Below the pieces are notes generated by a model. It did no database searches. It saw nothing but the letters and a program-made list of their open reading frames with translations, and had not been told where the DNA came from. A stretch of 64,000 bases of DNA from assembly GCA_003254905.1 (NCBI GenBank), contig QANU01015246.1, forward strand, positions 461,675-525,674, written 5' to 3'. A program made the translations under genes and the position numbers. Shown here piece after piece: positions 1 through 12,777 of the stretch (positions within the stretch are counted from its first letter, which is position 1; every line of letters starts with the position of its first letter). Source of the stretch: Nissolia schottii. Lineage: Eukaryota > Streptophyta > Magnoliopsida > Fabales > Fabaceae.

Positions 1-3000
1 AGAATGCATTTCCATGCAGGGGAAGCATTGACAATTATTTTGGACCATACCCATAAATCATGGAAATTGTAAAGGCTCATGGTCCAATTGCATAACCAAT
101 CTCTTTCATGTTGCTCTTGCAATTTTGATTTTCAGCAATTTATAATAATCCATTTATTCCTCCAAATTAGTACCACAATAAAGGATTTGGTTCCTCAATT
201 CATGAACTACAAACTTTCGTTACTTTATAAAATATATATACACACTTGCTTGAACATTGAAGTTGCCGACAGAGTGAAGATTAAAAAAATAGCACACTAT
301 ATGGCAATTTTGTCAACGCCCTTAGATTATATACACTGGTCGTTATCAAATTGAACAATCACATAACCTCGACATTTTGCTAACTACTTTGAGGCAGGTT
401 TTCTTTCAAGTTATTCACAGAAAGAACCATAAGTTCTGCTACTATATATATTTCTATATATCTCAGTTGTTGAGATTTCATTTTTAATTTGTCATTTTGC
501 TTTTCTAGATCAGTAGAAGACCAAGGGCAGTTAGAAATAGTAACTAATTACGTGGTCGTTCATAATGCAGAGAATGATTTAAAATGCAACCATGAAAGTA
601 AATGAAATTCAGGGTTGATTCCCAAAATGGTCAAAAACGTGCAATAGGATAGTAGGTTTTGGTGGTTGTAAGTTCCTCTCCGAGTTGCTCAGTTAAGTGT
701 TGACTGAAAACCGATCCACCAATTATTAACTCCTCCCTCAATATACAACAACAAATACAAGTCATGAATAAGACAAGGAAGATAGTGCAATACACCTGAT
801 GTACACCCCCCATTTAATGCTTGATTTCTCTCTTCTCTCCTCCACTCTTCTTAACACACTTCTTTCCTTTGTTTTTTATTCTTTATTTTTTTTTTCCTTT
901 CTTACCCCAATCTTTTCTTTTAGATTAACAATAAGTTTTCATTGATTAAAGGCTTTACCCCCAAGAAGGGGAAACAGTCTACACCCATCAAACCCATCCT
1001 CAACCACCGAGCATAACAGTAAGATCCGAATAGGGCCTCAACAAAAATCCACCCCAGAAAACCCTTCTCCCTTCTTTTTTTTTTTCTTCTCTGTAAGACA
1101 TTATAAATCCTAAAGTTTTAGTTTTCATTTTCATTTTCATCATATAATTCGTTATTTTTTGTTATTTAAAAGTTTATGTATGTGTGTTCAAAAGGTTGCG
1201 CATGCTTGTTCAAAAGTTTTTGCGTGTGAGCACCAAAGTTTTATTTTTCATCTTCATTTCTATTTTCATTTCCGTCATATTTTTTTGGTTATTCAAAAAT
1301 TTGTACATGCGTGTAAAAAAATTTGTGCATTCTTATTTAAAAGTTTGTGTACGTGAGAACTAAAGTTTTATTATTCTTCATCTTCATTTTCGTTTCAATC
1401 ATATTCTTTGTTTTTGTTTGTTCAAAAGTTTGTGCATTAATTTGTGTAAAAATGTTTATTCATGCTTGTTGAAAAGTTAATGTACATGAGTACCAAATTT
1501 TTTTTTTTAGTTTCGTCTTATTTTTTGTTTTTATTTGTTGAAAAATTTGTACACGTCAATTTAAAAGTTTGTACATCTGCTTTAAAATTATTTTGCATAG
1601 TATTATCCATGCGATTAGTATGTGAGTGAGGAGTAAAAGAAAAAGTGCGGCAGTTATTTTTCGTTATTTAATGCACCGCATATACAGTTTAATTTAATTC
1701 TATACTTAAAAAAATTTGTGAATACATGTACAAAAGTTTATGCTCTTGTGCCTACATATATACTCCAGAGATAGTAGGGTGACAATATATTGAGTGTCTC
1801 CCTAACCACACTAACATAATGTTCTCAATGGAGAATTTGTCCCTAAGACCCAAAAGGCTTGTAGGTTTGGTTTGGAATTTTATTTTTATTTTTTATTTTT
1901 TATTTTTAATTTTTAATTTATTTTGTGAAAGAAATAATAAAAATAATTTTTTTGATTTTTTATCTTTATTTCCAATTTTTATTATTTTCTTTATAAAACA
2001 AGAAATAAAAATGCAAACTAAATAGATTCATATTCACTTATTTTGAAGTATGTAACAAGGGTGAAAAGAAATAGTACAAATAAGAAAATTATATATTCTA
2101 CTTCCCCTTATTTTTATATTTTTTATAAAATTCTAAAAAATAGAAAGCATATTAAAAATAAGAACGGAAAATAAAAGCCAAACAAGACAACTTACTACTA
2201 GCCATCGCTGTTAATTGTGGCACTATGGTTGAAAAAGCATGCCAAACAATTTTTCACAGCCGCCACTTGGTGTAAATATCATTTTGTATCAGCCTAAGTA
2301 AATTACTTTAGTGTCACCATGACAACCTTCTCATTCATTACTAAGCTATCCTTTCCCATCACATTTCCCAAAGCAAACACGATGGTATATTAGCCACCCA
2401 TGTCCTTCCCTTCAATATATACCCTGTCCCAAGTGTTGCATGAATCTATGATAATGTTTTTTTTTCTGTCATTTGGTAAGGCGAACCAAACATATCTAAA
2501 AATATCTCTATTTCACAGAAATTTTTTTTATGATCGTTATGTTCAATATGTTTTAAGTTACACAATAATTAACATTTTATTATAAGTGAAAAGTTTTTTA
2601 TCATAAGAAGTTAAAATATCGTGACTTAAGATAAATTCAACATGAAGTGTGAGATCATACAAGAATTTCTTCCTTGTGACATCCGTAGAGGCAACCAATA
2701 TTAATTTCATCAATAAACCATCAAAAGGCTTCATTCCTCCTCCATGTTCTTGCCTACCTACTAAGTGATGCATTATTACAAATTCACAAGAAGTAGGTAT
2801 TCACTAGAAATGGAAGTGCCCTGCCATGAACAAATTAAAAGATAAAAAGGGCACTACACAACTTGAAACTATTTCCTTCTTTCTCTGTGCTAATTTCCCC
2901 CTATTATTTGTTTTATCACAAATGTGATAAACTTTTGTCCCCATATGTAACTCCCCTCCCAATCAACTAAATTTTATCACCTTTTTGGTATTTGTAGGGC

Positions 3001-3012
3001 CTCCAAATCCCC
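1..3012. other. AT-rich intergenic DNA upstream of the XTH gene
   Basis: No coding gene can be supported here. The open frames are short and of low complexity. The stretch is AT-rich with poly-T and poly-A runs, and it contains the tandem repeat listed separately at 1108-1600. Around 940-1060 there is a less AT-rich patch that could be an old transposon 3' end, but I cannot assign it. Confidence 0.6.
1108..1600. repeat. Degenerate ~128-bp tandem repeat, about four copies
   Basis: A block containing AAAGTTTTA, then a TTTTCATCTTCATTT-like run, then TTCAAAAGTTTGTGCATG-like text recurs with starts near 1111, 1231, 1359 and 1491. The spacing is therefore about 120-132 bp. The copies are clearly related but diverged. 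Related sequence (TTATTTAAAAGTTTATGTAT) is readable on the minus strand near 15540-15620, so this may be a dispersed repeat as well as a local tandem one. Confidence 0.55.
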
Positions 3013-3014
3013 TC

Positions 3015-3021
3015 TATATAT
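3015..3021 (+). promoter_or_regulatory. TATA box of the XTH gene
   Basis: TATATAT lies about 95 bp upstream of the chosen ATG at 3113. A transcript starting about 30 bp downstream, near 3045, would exclude the earlier in-frame ATG at 3038. This supports the start at 3113, which is followed at once by a signal peptide. Confidence 0.55.
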
Positions 3022-3112
3022 CCCAACCGTGTAAGCCATGCTCTTTCATGAGCACCAACTAACCTCTAAAATCTTTTGTGCCCCCACCTTGCATTGTTCT
3101 CATTTCACTACA

Positions 3113-4557
3113 ATGGCATCATCAATATCCTCTTTCTTCCATATGGATCTTCTATTCCTTCTTCTTGTACCCACACTCATGTTTTGTTCTAGTAATGCTC
3201 AGGGTCCACCTTCACCTGGCTACTACCCTAGTTCCAAAATTAGTCCTGTTAGCTTTGAACAAGGTTTTAGGAACCTATGGGGACCTCAGCACCAGAGGAT
3301 GGACCAAGGCTCATTAACAATATGGCTTGACTCTAACTCAGGTGTGTAAATTTTGTCTCACATTTTAGCACCCAATTTCACTTAATTTCCAACCACCTAT
3401 ATGCCTCTCTTTTTTGTTCCTTACAACCCCATTTGTATTCAATACTCACAGCATGTGCAAGTTCTTTTTGGTCAATTGGGGGAAAACCATGTAAGAAAGT
3501 TGGGGACTTTCACTTCAAAAGTGGAGAGTAAGAAATTGGAGTGGTTCTTTTGTTCTTTATGCTAAACGTTCATGCTCCATAATACATTTAGATCACTGAT
3601 TAGTTTTTGACGGAGATAGAAATTGTACTAAGGAGGAAATGTTGATTTGATCCGTTGAGTACATAAAAATCTCTCGAGAAACTATCTCTCGCCATTTTTT
3701 TATTTGCGTGACATCACATGACTAAGGATAAAAGTGTTATTTTTAAAAGAAAATTTAGTGTATTATTATAGACGAATTCTCACTCCTCATTCCCAAAAAA
3801 ATTACTTAAGATTTTTAGTAAGGAAACTAAAAAGTGAGGAAAGACAATTTTTTTTACCGAAAATCAAATCCCTTATTTTTTTCTAACATGGTTCACCAAC
3901 AAATTAAAATTTGCACATGTTATGGTCATAGTAGCCTTCTCCTAAAAGCTCATTCTTCACTGTTATTCACTTAGATAGAGCATACTCTTACCAAGTCCCT
4001 TCTTTGAAACATAGGGAGTGGATTCAAGTCACTTCACTCTTACAATTCTGGATACTTTGGTGCTGCAATTAAGCTTCAACCTGGCTATACTGCAGGAGTC
4101 ATCACATCTCTCTACGTGAGCACTACCTCTAAAAAAAAACTCCATCAAATGTTGAACAAATTGAATCTAATTAGTTTTCTCAAGCGAAACTCGCCATACC
4201 CCTTTTGATTTGAATTGCAGCTTTCAAACAACCAAGAGCACCCTGGAAACCATGATGAAATTGACATTGAGTTCCTTGGTACCACCCAAGATAAGCCTTA
4301 TGTCCTGCAGACAAATGTGTACATCAAAGGAAGTGGAGATGGGAACATTGTAGGCAGAGAGATGAAGTTTCATCTCTGGTTTGATCCAACACAGGATTTT
4401 CACAACTATGCTGTTCTGTGGGAACCCAGTGAGATTATGTAATGTTTTTTATGCACTTATCACTATCATGCTATTTAACTTTACCTATTTCAATTTTCAA
4501 CCTCCTTACTTATACGAATTAGATTTGTTTAAACTTCTGTTAGACTATAACCAAGCC

Positions 4558-4590
<33 letters not shown>

Positions 4591-5464
4591 TTAATATTAA
4601 TAATAATAATAATACATCAAATTTTCTTAAAACTGAAATGTCATTTATTATGTTGTTTAAAGTATATTGAGTATAACACTTCATGACCACACAAGAATTT
4701 TTCTTTCTTTGAGAAGTCTAAATTACAACTTGTTAATCTAATAATTATGTGAATCATGCTTTTGTGTTATGCCTCTAAGACTATCCAATCTAATCATAAT
4801 TGCTTACCCTTTCTTTGCAATAATTCGGTTGAAAGATGATTTGATGCAACAATAATAGAATATGATCTCCTAATGAACGCTATTAACTTTTTGTGACATT
4901 TATCAGTTATCAATAGAGACAAATGATACACAGTGCTTTTTTAATGCTTCTTTATCATACACATCATATCATATGGGATTTTACCTAAGATTTTTTTCAC
5001 TAGCTAGATATTCACATGACAAAATCTTGAATTGGTATCTTGATCTTGTATGTTGTACTACTTTGTCTTATAGCGGAAGAAAAAAAATACTATGTATATG
5101 CAGATTTTTTGTGGATGATGTCCCAATAAGGAGGTACCCTAGGAAGAGTGATGCCACATACCCTACAAGGCCAATGAACGTGTACGGGTCAATATGGGAC
5201 GCATCATCATGGGCAACAGAGGAAGGAAGGTACAAGGCTGATTATAAGTACCAACCCTTCATTGGAAGGTACAAAACCTTCAGGCTCCAAGGTTGTACCA
5301 TAGAAAGCTCCTCCTCTTGCACGCCACCATCTGCCTCACCATCTGGCTATGGAGGCCTTAGCCCTCAGCAAATTTCTGCCATGCAATGGGTCCAAAACAG
5401 CTACTTGGTCTACAATTATTGCCATGACCCTAAGAGAGACCACACTCTTACCCCAGAGTGCTAG
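3113..5464 (+). CDS. Xyloglucan endotransglucosylase/hydrolase, XTH31/32-like (GH16, group III-A)
   Basis: Secreted cell-wall enzyme that cuts xyloglucan and either rejoins or hydrolyses it. Inferred exons are 3113-3341, 4015-4115, 4221-4438 and 5104-5464, all with GT-AG borders and in phase, giving 302 residues. A hydrophobic signal peptide covers roughly residues 11-29. The GH16 active-site motif [10 protein letters not shown] is at 121-130, with E123 as presumed nucleophile and E127 as acid/base. The usual N-glycosylation site after the motif is replaced by TTQ, as in the III-A subgroup known for hydrolase activity. The XET C-terminal domain follows, with DDVPIRRYP early in exon 4 and four cysteines in the tail (GC..C and YNYC..PEC). 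Intron 3 holds an ATA microsatellite. The family is certain; the subgroup comes from remembered similarity. Confidence 0.93.
4560..4614. repeat. (ATA)n microsatellite in XTH intron 3
   Basis: About 55 bp of ATA/AAT trinucleotides with two ATT interruptions, inside the third intron of the XTH gene. Confidence 0.9.
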
Positions 5465-8400
5465 GATCAGGTTCAATTTGGACTAATCTTCCAATTCAAT
5501 GTTCACCTTCCAAGTTTTTACACTTATATAGCTTGAGTAATGCTACTTTCGACAAAAAGTAAGGGTCGTTTTTAATTGAAATAAAGTGGCACTCATTTAA
5601 GGATCAACTTGAATGTCATATCATTTCATCTTATTAGATAAACAAATATTCTTAGATGTTTTTAAAGTAAGAGTTTTTTCTTGTTCTATTCCATTAGATT
5701 TTTTACCATTAACATTGTAATTTACAATGCTAATGTGTAATCTAAGGGAGTAGAATAAGAAAAAGTTATTGTTTTAAGAGCATCTAAGAATCTTTCTTTC
5801 GGGTGAATCCCATCCAAATTCCAGGGTCTATAGCAATTTTTGTATTAGTGGGGGTGGTTTTTTTTGAGATGGTCCAGCTTGCTAGTGCCAAGTGTAATTG
5901 CAAGAGCAGAATGAACGTCCAAGCCCACCCATGGTTGGAATGTTTTTGTTGTTTCTCTTAATTGTATTGTTGTAGTGCTATCTGTTTGAGGTCCTATGTG
6001 ACCTGTTTGAAATAAATTGATTTGGATGCTTTCTTAATACGTGTAATGTATGCGTGCGGAAAGAGAGAGAGCGAGAAAATCATGTTCCCTTAAAAGCAAA
6101 CCCTTCAATTTGAAAGAACTTTTGTGATGGATTTTTGTTGACACTGGGCCACCATAAAAACAATTATTGTTTGTGCCCTTTTGCATAAGGAGAGCTCATT
6201 AATTTTGAATAGGTTGTGAAGGATAATAAAATGGGCCACACCCAAATTCAATTTCTGAACACTTGGACTAAGGTAGGTTCAGTTGATGAAGTTGCTTCAA
6301 TGCAGCTAGAGTACAAACTTAACATCATCCTTTAAAAAAATTAGAATTAACTGAATTTGATTAGCAAACATAAAAAATCATTTAAATTTGATTAGATCTA
6401 AACGGATTCTTATAAGTACATGACTGAAACTAATTTTTTTTTTAGAATTATATCAATTCATATTTTAAAATTTTCGATTGACATTTCCATTTTCAAATTG
6501 AAATAACTCTTAAATTTTGTAATTCCAAAATAAATTGGAAGAACACACGAGAAAAAGTGGATAAAATGGTACGCATTAGACAAAGACAAAAATTATCATG
6601 CATACCGACAAATTATAAACCCAACAGTTATCCACTTTCATTTATTGAAATATTGCACTTTATAAAGTTAAAAGGACTTTTCCAATGGAAATGAAAAAAA
6701 CAAGATACCAGCTAGTTTTCATTTCAGAGAAAAGGATTATCAAACTTGGAGCATATAAACTTTAATTTAATAAGGTAAAAATTGCCCTGTTTCATGATGC
6801 ACAAGTATTCATTTAAGCAGTGCGAATTAACAAAAATGAGAATAACTCAAAATTTAAAACTATATGCAAATTGGTATTCTTTTTGTCCGGTTCTTTTCTA
6901 GCCCTTAGATATATGGCTTAAACTCTGATTATAACATACAATTTTCAGTCATATTTTATTGTGCATGGTGATGTGGTGTTTGTTTGTAATCAACGTTTTT
7001 TTTTTAATTTTAGTAATTTTATTTTGACTAGCGAAAGTAAACTATCGAAACAAAAAAAATTGTAAGATTAAGGGTGAGAATTACCTGAAACGATTGAGGA
7101 AATTGAATGAATTTATGGAGGCGTATAACAAAGAGAATCTTTTTTCATGTTTAAGAATATAAGTCCTGAGTATCATATTTCTAGAAATAATATTCTTGGG
7201 TAAGAAATTTTGGAGACATTTGGAAGAAGAAATAATTTTTTATGCCAGAGAATATTTTGCAAGAAAAATATTTGTTGAAAGAATATATTTTTGAAAGAAA
7301 TTATACATTTTAAGAAAATATTTTTGAAAAAAAATTATTTAAGAAAATTGTGATTTTTTTCGTCTTGAAAATGCAACTTATTTAGGTAGATTTTTTTTTT
7401 TAAAAAATTTTACCAAACACAAGAATCTTACGTTCCCATAATAAGATTCCTATGAATGCTGAAACATTCTGTCTACCAAACACCCTTATAGTTATTCTTG
7501 GATTTGGATTAGAGAAAGAGAGGAGTGGGAAAGCTAGAGAGGGACAAAAATTTCTCATATTCCTGTTATAGTTGAAATGTGTTCTATATCAATGAAATAA
7601 CATGGGCCAACATATAATGTTAGAAGAAGAGACATCTCCTTGTATCAACAAACCGATAAACTAAATCTATCCTTTATAGAAAGTCTTAAAATATGGCCCA
7701 TATCATATCCCCTTACATTATTATTATTAAACTCAATAACAATTAAGAAATGTTTTGTGTATGATTAGAATCCATCCAACTTTTATTTACTCTCTCTTAT
7801 TCTCCACTCTTTTTCATGTCTAACGGCTTCTTCTTTATTCCTTCTTCACCCAACCTTCATTTTCTCTCTCTTCTTTCACACTCTCCCTCTCTCCCCACTT
7901 TTTTTTTTTTTCCATTTCCATTTTCCTTTTTTCCTCCTCCTCCTCCTCCTCATTTGTCATTGTCGTTTTCGTTTTCACCATCTTTTTTATTTTGTCTTCA
8001 TTTTCTTCTTCCCAAAACGTTACGTAGAGCATGCTAAAAGACAATGAGGCGTAATGTTTATTTTTGTAATGTTTGTTTTTTAGTGTTGTAATATTAATTT
8101 ATGAGTTTTGTAATATTTATTTCTAGATATTACAATGTTTGTTTCTTTTTTGTGTAATATTTATTTCTAAGCGTTCTAATGTTTGTCTCGTGTGATATAA
8201 TGTTTGTTTCTGTGTTTTTAACAACGTTTCTTTGTTTCGATGGAGGATTTAGTATTCTCATCTTCTTTTCTTCTGCTTGCTTCATTGCCCTCTTCTTTTC
8301 TGTTTGAGAATATTGAAAAAGAGAGTAAAAAGAATGTGTATTAGTTACTTTTCGCTATTTAATTAAGTGAGAGCCCCATTTTGTTTTGTTTTTTGTATTT

Positions 8401-10699
8401 GATAGTATTTATTTATTTATTTTGCAATATTTGTTTCTGTGTTTGTCTTTGTATATGTCATACCAAGTCATACGTTAACGGTATGTTGAATGCATTCCGA
8501 TTGTACAACTCTCCTTACTAATAACAATATGAATCACATAATTAGGCTAAACAATATGCTCCAACATTCCGACATTTCAATTAATTTGAGTTTGAAAATC
8601 AAGGTTAAACTTGAAGATAAAATAAATTCATTGAATTTTTAGTCATATGAGGTTATGTGTAATTTTTTATTACTCATGTCATGTATAAATTCTACCTCAT
8701 AATTTAACAGTGAAAAATCACACATAATTTCACATAACAAGAAATCTAATAAAAATAAATACAGCTATAGATAAACTCTTCTAGAGCTCATAGAATTGCT
8801 CTGTGATCTTTTTACGAGTTCAAAAGTACATCTTGGCAAGCTCCCTAGTTTGTAAATGAGTCACAAGCCACTTTCATATTTGGGCTTATTATGGGCCCAT
8901 CTCGGAACTCTTTTGGTTGGGCTTTAAAGATAAACAATGAAATCATGACCCAAAAAGAAACAACGAAATAAAAAAGTCTAAACTTCATGACAAAAACAAA
9001 AGCAAACTTTTGACGTTGGGCCTACAAACTAGGAACAGAAAGCATAGAAAGAATTAACCCAGGCCCAGTATAAAGTGAAATAGAAGCAAATTTCCCCTAA
9101 AATTAACCCAGGGCCAAGGCATTGCAGTTCATTTTTTTAAAGGCATTTTGGGCAAGGAATAAAAAAAAAAACCAAAGGGGATCAAGTGTGGCGGTCCATA
9201 AAATGTAATGTTGAGTGGTGTAAACTCACAATTTTGTAGGGCAGTACATGTGATGTATATACCGTCATGTGTGTGACATAGGTGTAGCTGCTGTATGTTG
9301 TGATAGCAGCATAAGTTTGATAGTATATTCTAGGCAAACATGGTAATGTGTACACTAGCAAAACAAACTAGGAATATTTATAATTAAAACATTTGAGGGT
9401 TAAGACCCTACCACCATTCACCATGAATATTTTATCTAAAGGTGAAAGACTAGTGGAAGAATAATATTGACAAGAGAGAAAATCATTGACTCTAGTGCAC
9501 TTGTGTAGCACACAAGGATTCAGTCTTCGAACTAACACTAACTAACAAAATCTGTCATTTTCATCTAATATTCTTCGCTATGTAGATTAAACTGAGAGCA
9601 AAACTTTCGCCCTTGGAAGTTGTGCAGACTTGCTGTCCACTACTAGCCCACAAATCATAGCACTCGTGTTGAAGGTTTATAGTAATTTTTAGGGATTTTG
9701 CTAGTTAAAAAATTGAAAAGGAACCCATTAATAAATAGCAACAGCATCACCATCAGATCCCTCTAATCAAGTATACCTTACCGAATGGAAAATCCACAAA
9801 GTACTACAAACAACAAATTAGGCGGTAATGCCCCCATTAGTCTAGTAAAATATGGTTTCAAATATATTAAATTACGAATGATCATGAAAAAATAAGGCAA
9901 ATTTAGCACAGAACAACAACATGAATATACTGTACAAGACAGTGAAAAGCCAAAGAGAAAGAGACATTAATGATTTCCCGCAACTCTCAAACTATGTGCG
10001 TCGATTTTGACACCCATACCGTATCCGGTATCCGTGACCACTGACAACCCCCACCCCCCATGACCTTGCAAAAATTCACATTTACCTAACCATTATAAAT
10101 ATGTTCTGACACTTCTGACACACCCTCTCTTTCTTCCTCCATCCTCAATAATCATTTCACACTGCACCAAACTCCACGTAACAAAATCCACAAAATACTC
10201 CTAGTGCTATAGGAAAGAAGAAGAAAAATGCTGCACCGTCGCTAGAAATTATTAATATTAAAATTGTATATCCTCTTATCATTTTACTATAATTATTTAC
10301 AGAAAAAAAATGATTTTACAAAATTTACCCTCATATCAAGTGTAATTTGCATGGTTTTTCTACATCAAAGTTACACACTACACGGTCTCCTTCACATTTT
10401 TAGCCTTTTCCAACCGCACGAGCATCCAATCAGTGCTTGCCATGTCATCAATATCACTCCACGTCATCATCGATGTTCCCAAACATAAAAATCTTCGATC
10501 TTCAAGTAAATCTAGCTCTGCACTTTTGGGCCCCGCCATGCCCCCATTAAAATTCCCTCTCTCAATTTAGAACTGCCAGCTGTCTTCCACTAATTACCAT
10601 CACCATTTATTATTTATCTTCCAAGCATTTAATTAAAAAAAAGAAGAAAGAGAACAGCCATGGCTCTGCTGGAAATTGGCGCCCAATTCAGTTCCACTA
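5465..10699. other. Intergenic region between the XTH and FRA8-like genes
   Basis: The first few hundred bases should include the XTH 3' UTR. The rest is AT-rich with no credible exon. A pyrimidine-rich tract at about 7800-7990 gives long but low-complexity open frames on both strands, which I do not call. The FRA8-like gene ends at 10700 on the other strand, so the two genes converge on this region. Confidence 0.6.
8040..8240. repeat. Minisatellite of TAATGTTTGTTTCT-like units
   Basis: A unit close to TAATRTTTRTTTCT followed by about 10-15 variable bases repeats some seven times. One more partial copy lies near 8420-8445. The same motif reappears at about 33600-33725, upstream of the first FQR1 gene. 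Confidence 0.5.
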
Positions 10700-12466
10700 T
10701 TACGTGGCAGAATCCAATTGGCGGGAAACCCTGGAGCTCCTATAGGACCTATCCAGCTTCTCGCTCAAAGCACGCAGGACCTGCCACGTGGCATCACCCT
10801 CCTGGACCCGGCTGTTGAATAGCAGTGCCCTCCGCGTCGCAGGGTCCCACAAATTCCTCTGAATGTCGCTGAGGTTGGTCGCCGCCACGCGCTCCAGAAT
10901 CTCCCCCAGCCTCCCCACGTCGCTCTCCGGAACCGTCAACGAGATCTCCGGCCACCTCACGGCCGATGGGAACGGCAGCCGGATGCCGTCCGCTATGACC
11001 ACCGGCACGCAGCCCAAGGCGACGGACTCGACCAGCCTCGGGCTCCACGGGGCCCACCCTAGGGGGCACAAACAGAACACGGAGCGCGCGATCTCTGACT
11101 GGTAACCGCCAAACCTGTGCCTCCGAAGGTAAAATCTCCGGTCACCGTTGAACTTCCTCCATATCATCGTGCGCACTTTCCTTCAAGGTCAAAACGGTAA
11201 ATTCATCAGCAAAAACTATTAAAAGAAATATGGAACGTAAAGTGAAAATTGAGCAGATGTTTTTGATACTAGGAAAAAGTAATATATTTAAAATATAATC
11301 AGATTATTATTTGAATATTGAAGCGAACTAGTAAAATTCATAGTTTAGACTGATCAGTGTGATTAACTAAAGATGGTTACTTGCTGTAAAATCTGCCGCT
11401 AACGTTCTTAGGATGGACCTCCATTTTCCCGCGGAAGAAGGCCCAAATGTCCCGCCGTCCGTCCGCCGGGAACCTCTCCATGGTGGTCCGCACGGCCTCC
11501 GGCGACACGTACGGCGGGATCACGACGTTCTCGACCTCCTGACAGGGGTGGTGGTACGTCACGCCAAACGTCTGCAACACGATCGAGTTCTTCATTACCC
11601 GCGGCACCCCATCAGCAATCGCCACGTCCTCCTAAAATCCCAATCACCGAAGCTTATCACAGTTTGTTAGAATTCAGTTATGAGTATAACAAGTTTGTTA
11701 GAATTCAGTTACTCTAAACGGAAATGGAGTTGCTTACGAGGGTGTGGAAGCAAGAGCCGAAATCGTGCGAGGCGACGAACACGTGGTCGCGGCCCTGGCT
11801 GCGGTTCCAGAAAGGGTAGTCGGAGGAGATGAGTTTGACGGCGGAGGAGATGAGGCGGCGGGCGTGGCCGATGGCGGGGAAGCCGTTGGCGGTGCTGAAG
11901 TTGCAGGAAACGTAGACCGGGACGAAGAAGAAGTCAGCGTCGTAAGGGTCAAAGGTCCGAAAGTGGCTGGTCAGCAGCGCCCTGTGGATTGCGACCTCCG
12001 CCGCGAAGAGGTGGGTGCTGCACCGCTTGTTCGCCAGCCAATCGGCGTTGTAATTTGGAGCAAGTTCATAGACGAACACCTTGAGATTCTTCAACGACCC
12101 TGCTATATAGGTGAGAGTGCATAATTTAGAAGAAAAATCGTGTTAAAGGGAAGTGAAATCTAAGGATGAGTTGCGGGTACCTAGATGTGATGTGGTGGTG
12201 TTGGTGGATTGGAAGAGTGACCTTTGGAGGTGTGAGGGTGTTGAGTTGGAGGGGTGGTGGTGGTTGTTGTTGTTGGTGGTGGTGATGAAGTAGGAGGTGG
12301 AGAAGTAGAGGGTAAGGGAGAGGCATAGGAGAAGCTTGTAGTATGTGTGGAAGCAGGTGGTGGTCTTGTCTTGGTGGTGAGGCCTGCTGCCATGTTTGTG
12401 GTTGTGGAGGAGCTTCATCCTCACGTAGTACCCCCTGCTCTTGGGGGGTCTCTTCTGTTCCACCAT
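10700..12466 (-). CDS. FRA8: Exostosin-family (GT47) glycosyltransferase, FRA8/IRX7-like
   Basis: Golgi type II membrane glycosyltransferase of the FRA8/F8H clade, needed for the glucuronoxylan reducing-end sequence in secondary walls. Inferred exons in transcript order are 12466-12181, 12099-11738, 11631-11381 and 11180-10700, all GT-AG and in phase, giving 459 residues. The basic N-tail is followed by one membrane segment at about 44-61 and a low-complexity Asn/His/Ser stem. The exostosin domain runs from about residue 100 (LKVFVYELAP) through DADFFFVPVYVSCNFST, HDFGSCFHTL and NVVIPPYVSPE. It ends with CLCPLGWAPWSPRLVES at 336-352 and GCVPVVIADGIRLPFP, the nucleotide-sugar-binding end of GT47 domains. 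Exons are GC-rich compared with the flanks. F8H is the alternative paralogue name. Exon 2 begins at a TAGCAG tandem acceptor (12105-12100). Confidence 0.92.
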
Positions 12467-12777
12467 CTCATCTCATCTCATTTAAAATTAAATCTGAGGA
12501 AAGGGAACAACAACTTAGATGGTGCAGGGGTAAGTAGTTGACCGGGTGCTTTCGGGTTCTGGTATGGGAAGAAGTGGAGATGAAGAAACAGTGACAGGAC
12601 ATTTGTTACCGCTTCTTCTTTTCTTTTCTTTCTTTTAATAAAAGAGTATCTCAAAGTTGAGAATTAGTCGTTATCCACCCATGAATGTCCTCCTAAACAA
12701 CCAAAAAGAAATCTTAATAAGGAACTGATACAGACCCTTTTGTAATATATGTATTTAGAATAGCATTAAGAATACTA
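12467..12777. other. Upstream region of the FRA8-like gene
   Basis: This should hold the promoter and 5' UTR of the minus-strand FRA8-like gene. A TTTTCTTTTCTTT-type tract lies at about 12610-12640 on the plus strand. I see no convincing TATA box. Confidence 0.4.

Noticed and set aside
3038..3112. In-frame upstream ATG adding 25 residues to the XTH protein
   Set aside because: It lies only about 20 bp after the TATA box, probably before the transcript start, and the added residues would bury the signal peptide.
7816..8044. Overlapping open frames on both strands
   Set aside because: Produced by a CT/GA-rich tract; low complexity.
11744..12124. 126-codon plus-strand open frame opposite FRA8-like exon 2
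   Set aside because: Antisense shadow of a GC-rich exon; the minus strand carries clear exostosin conservation.
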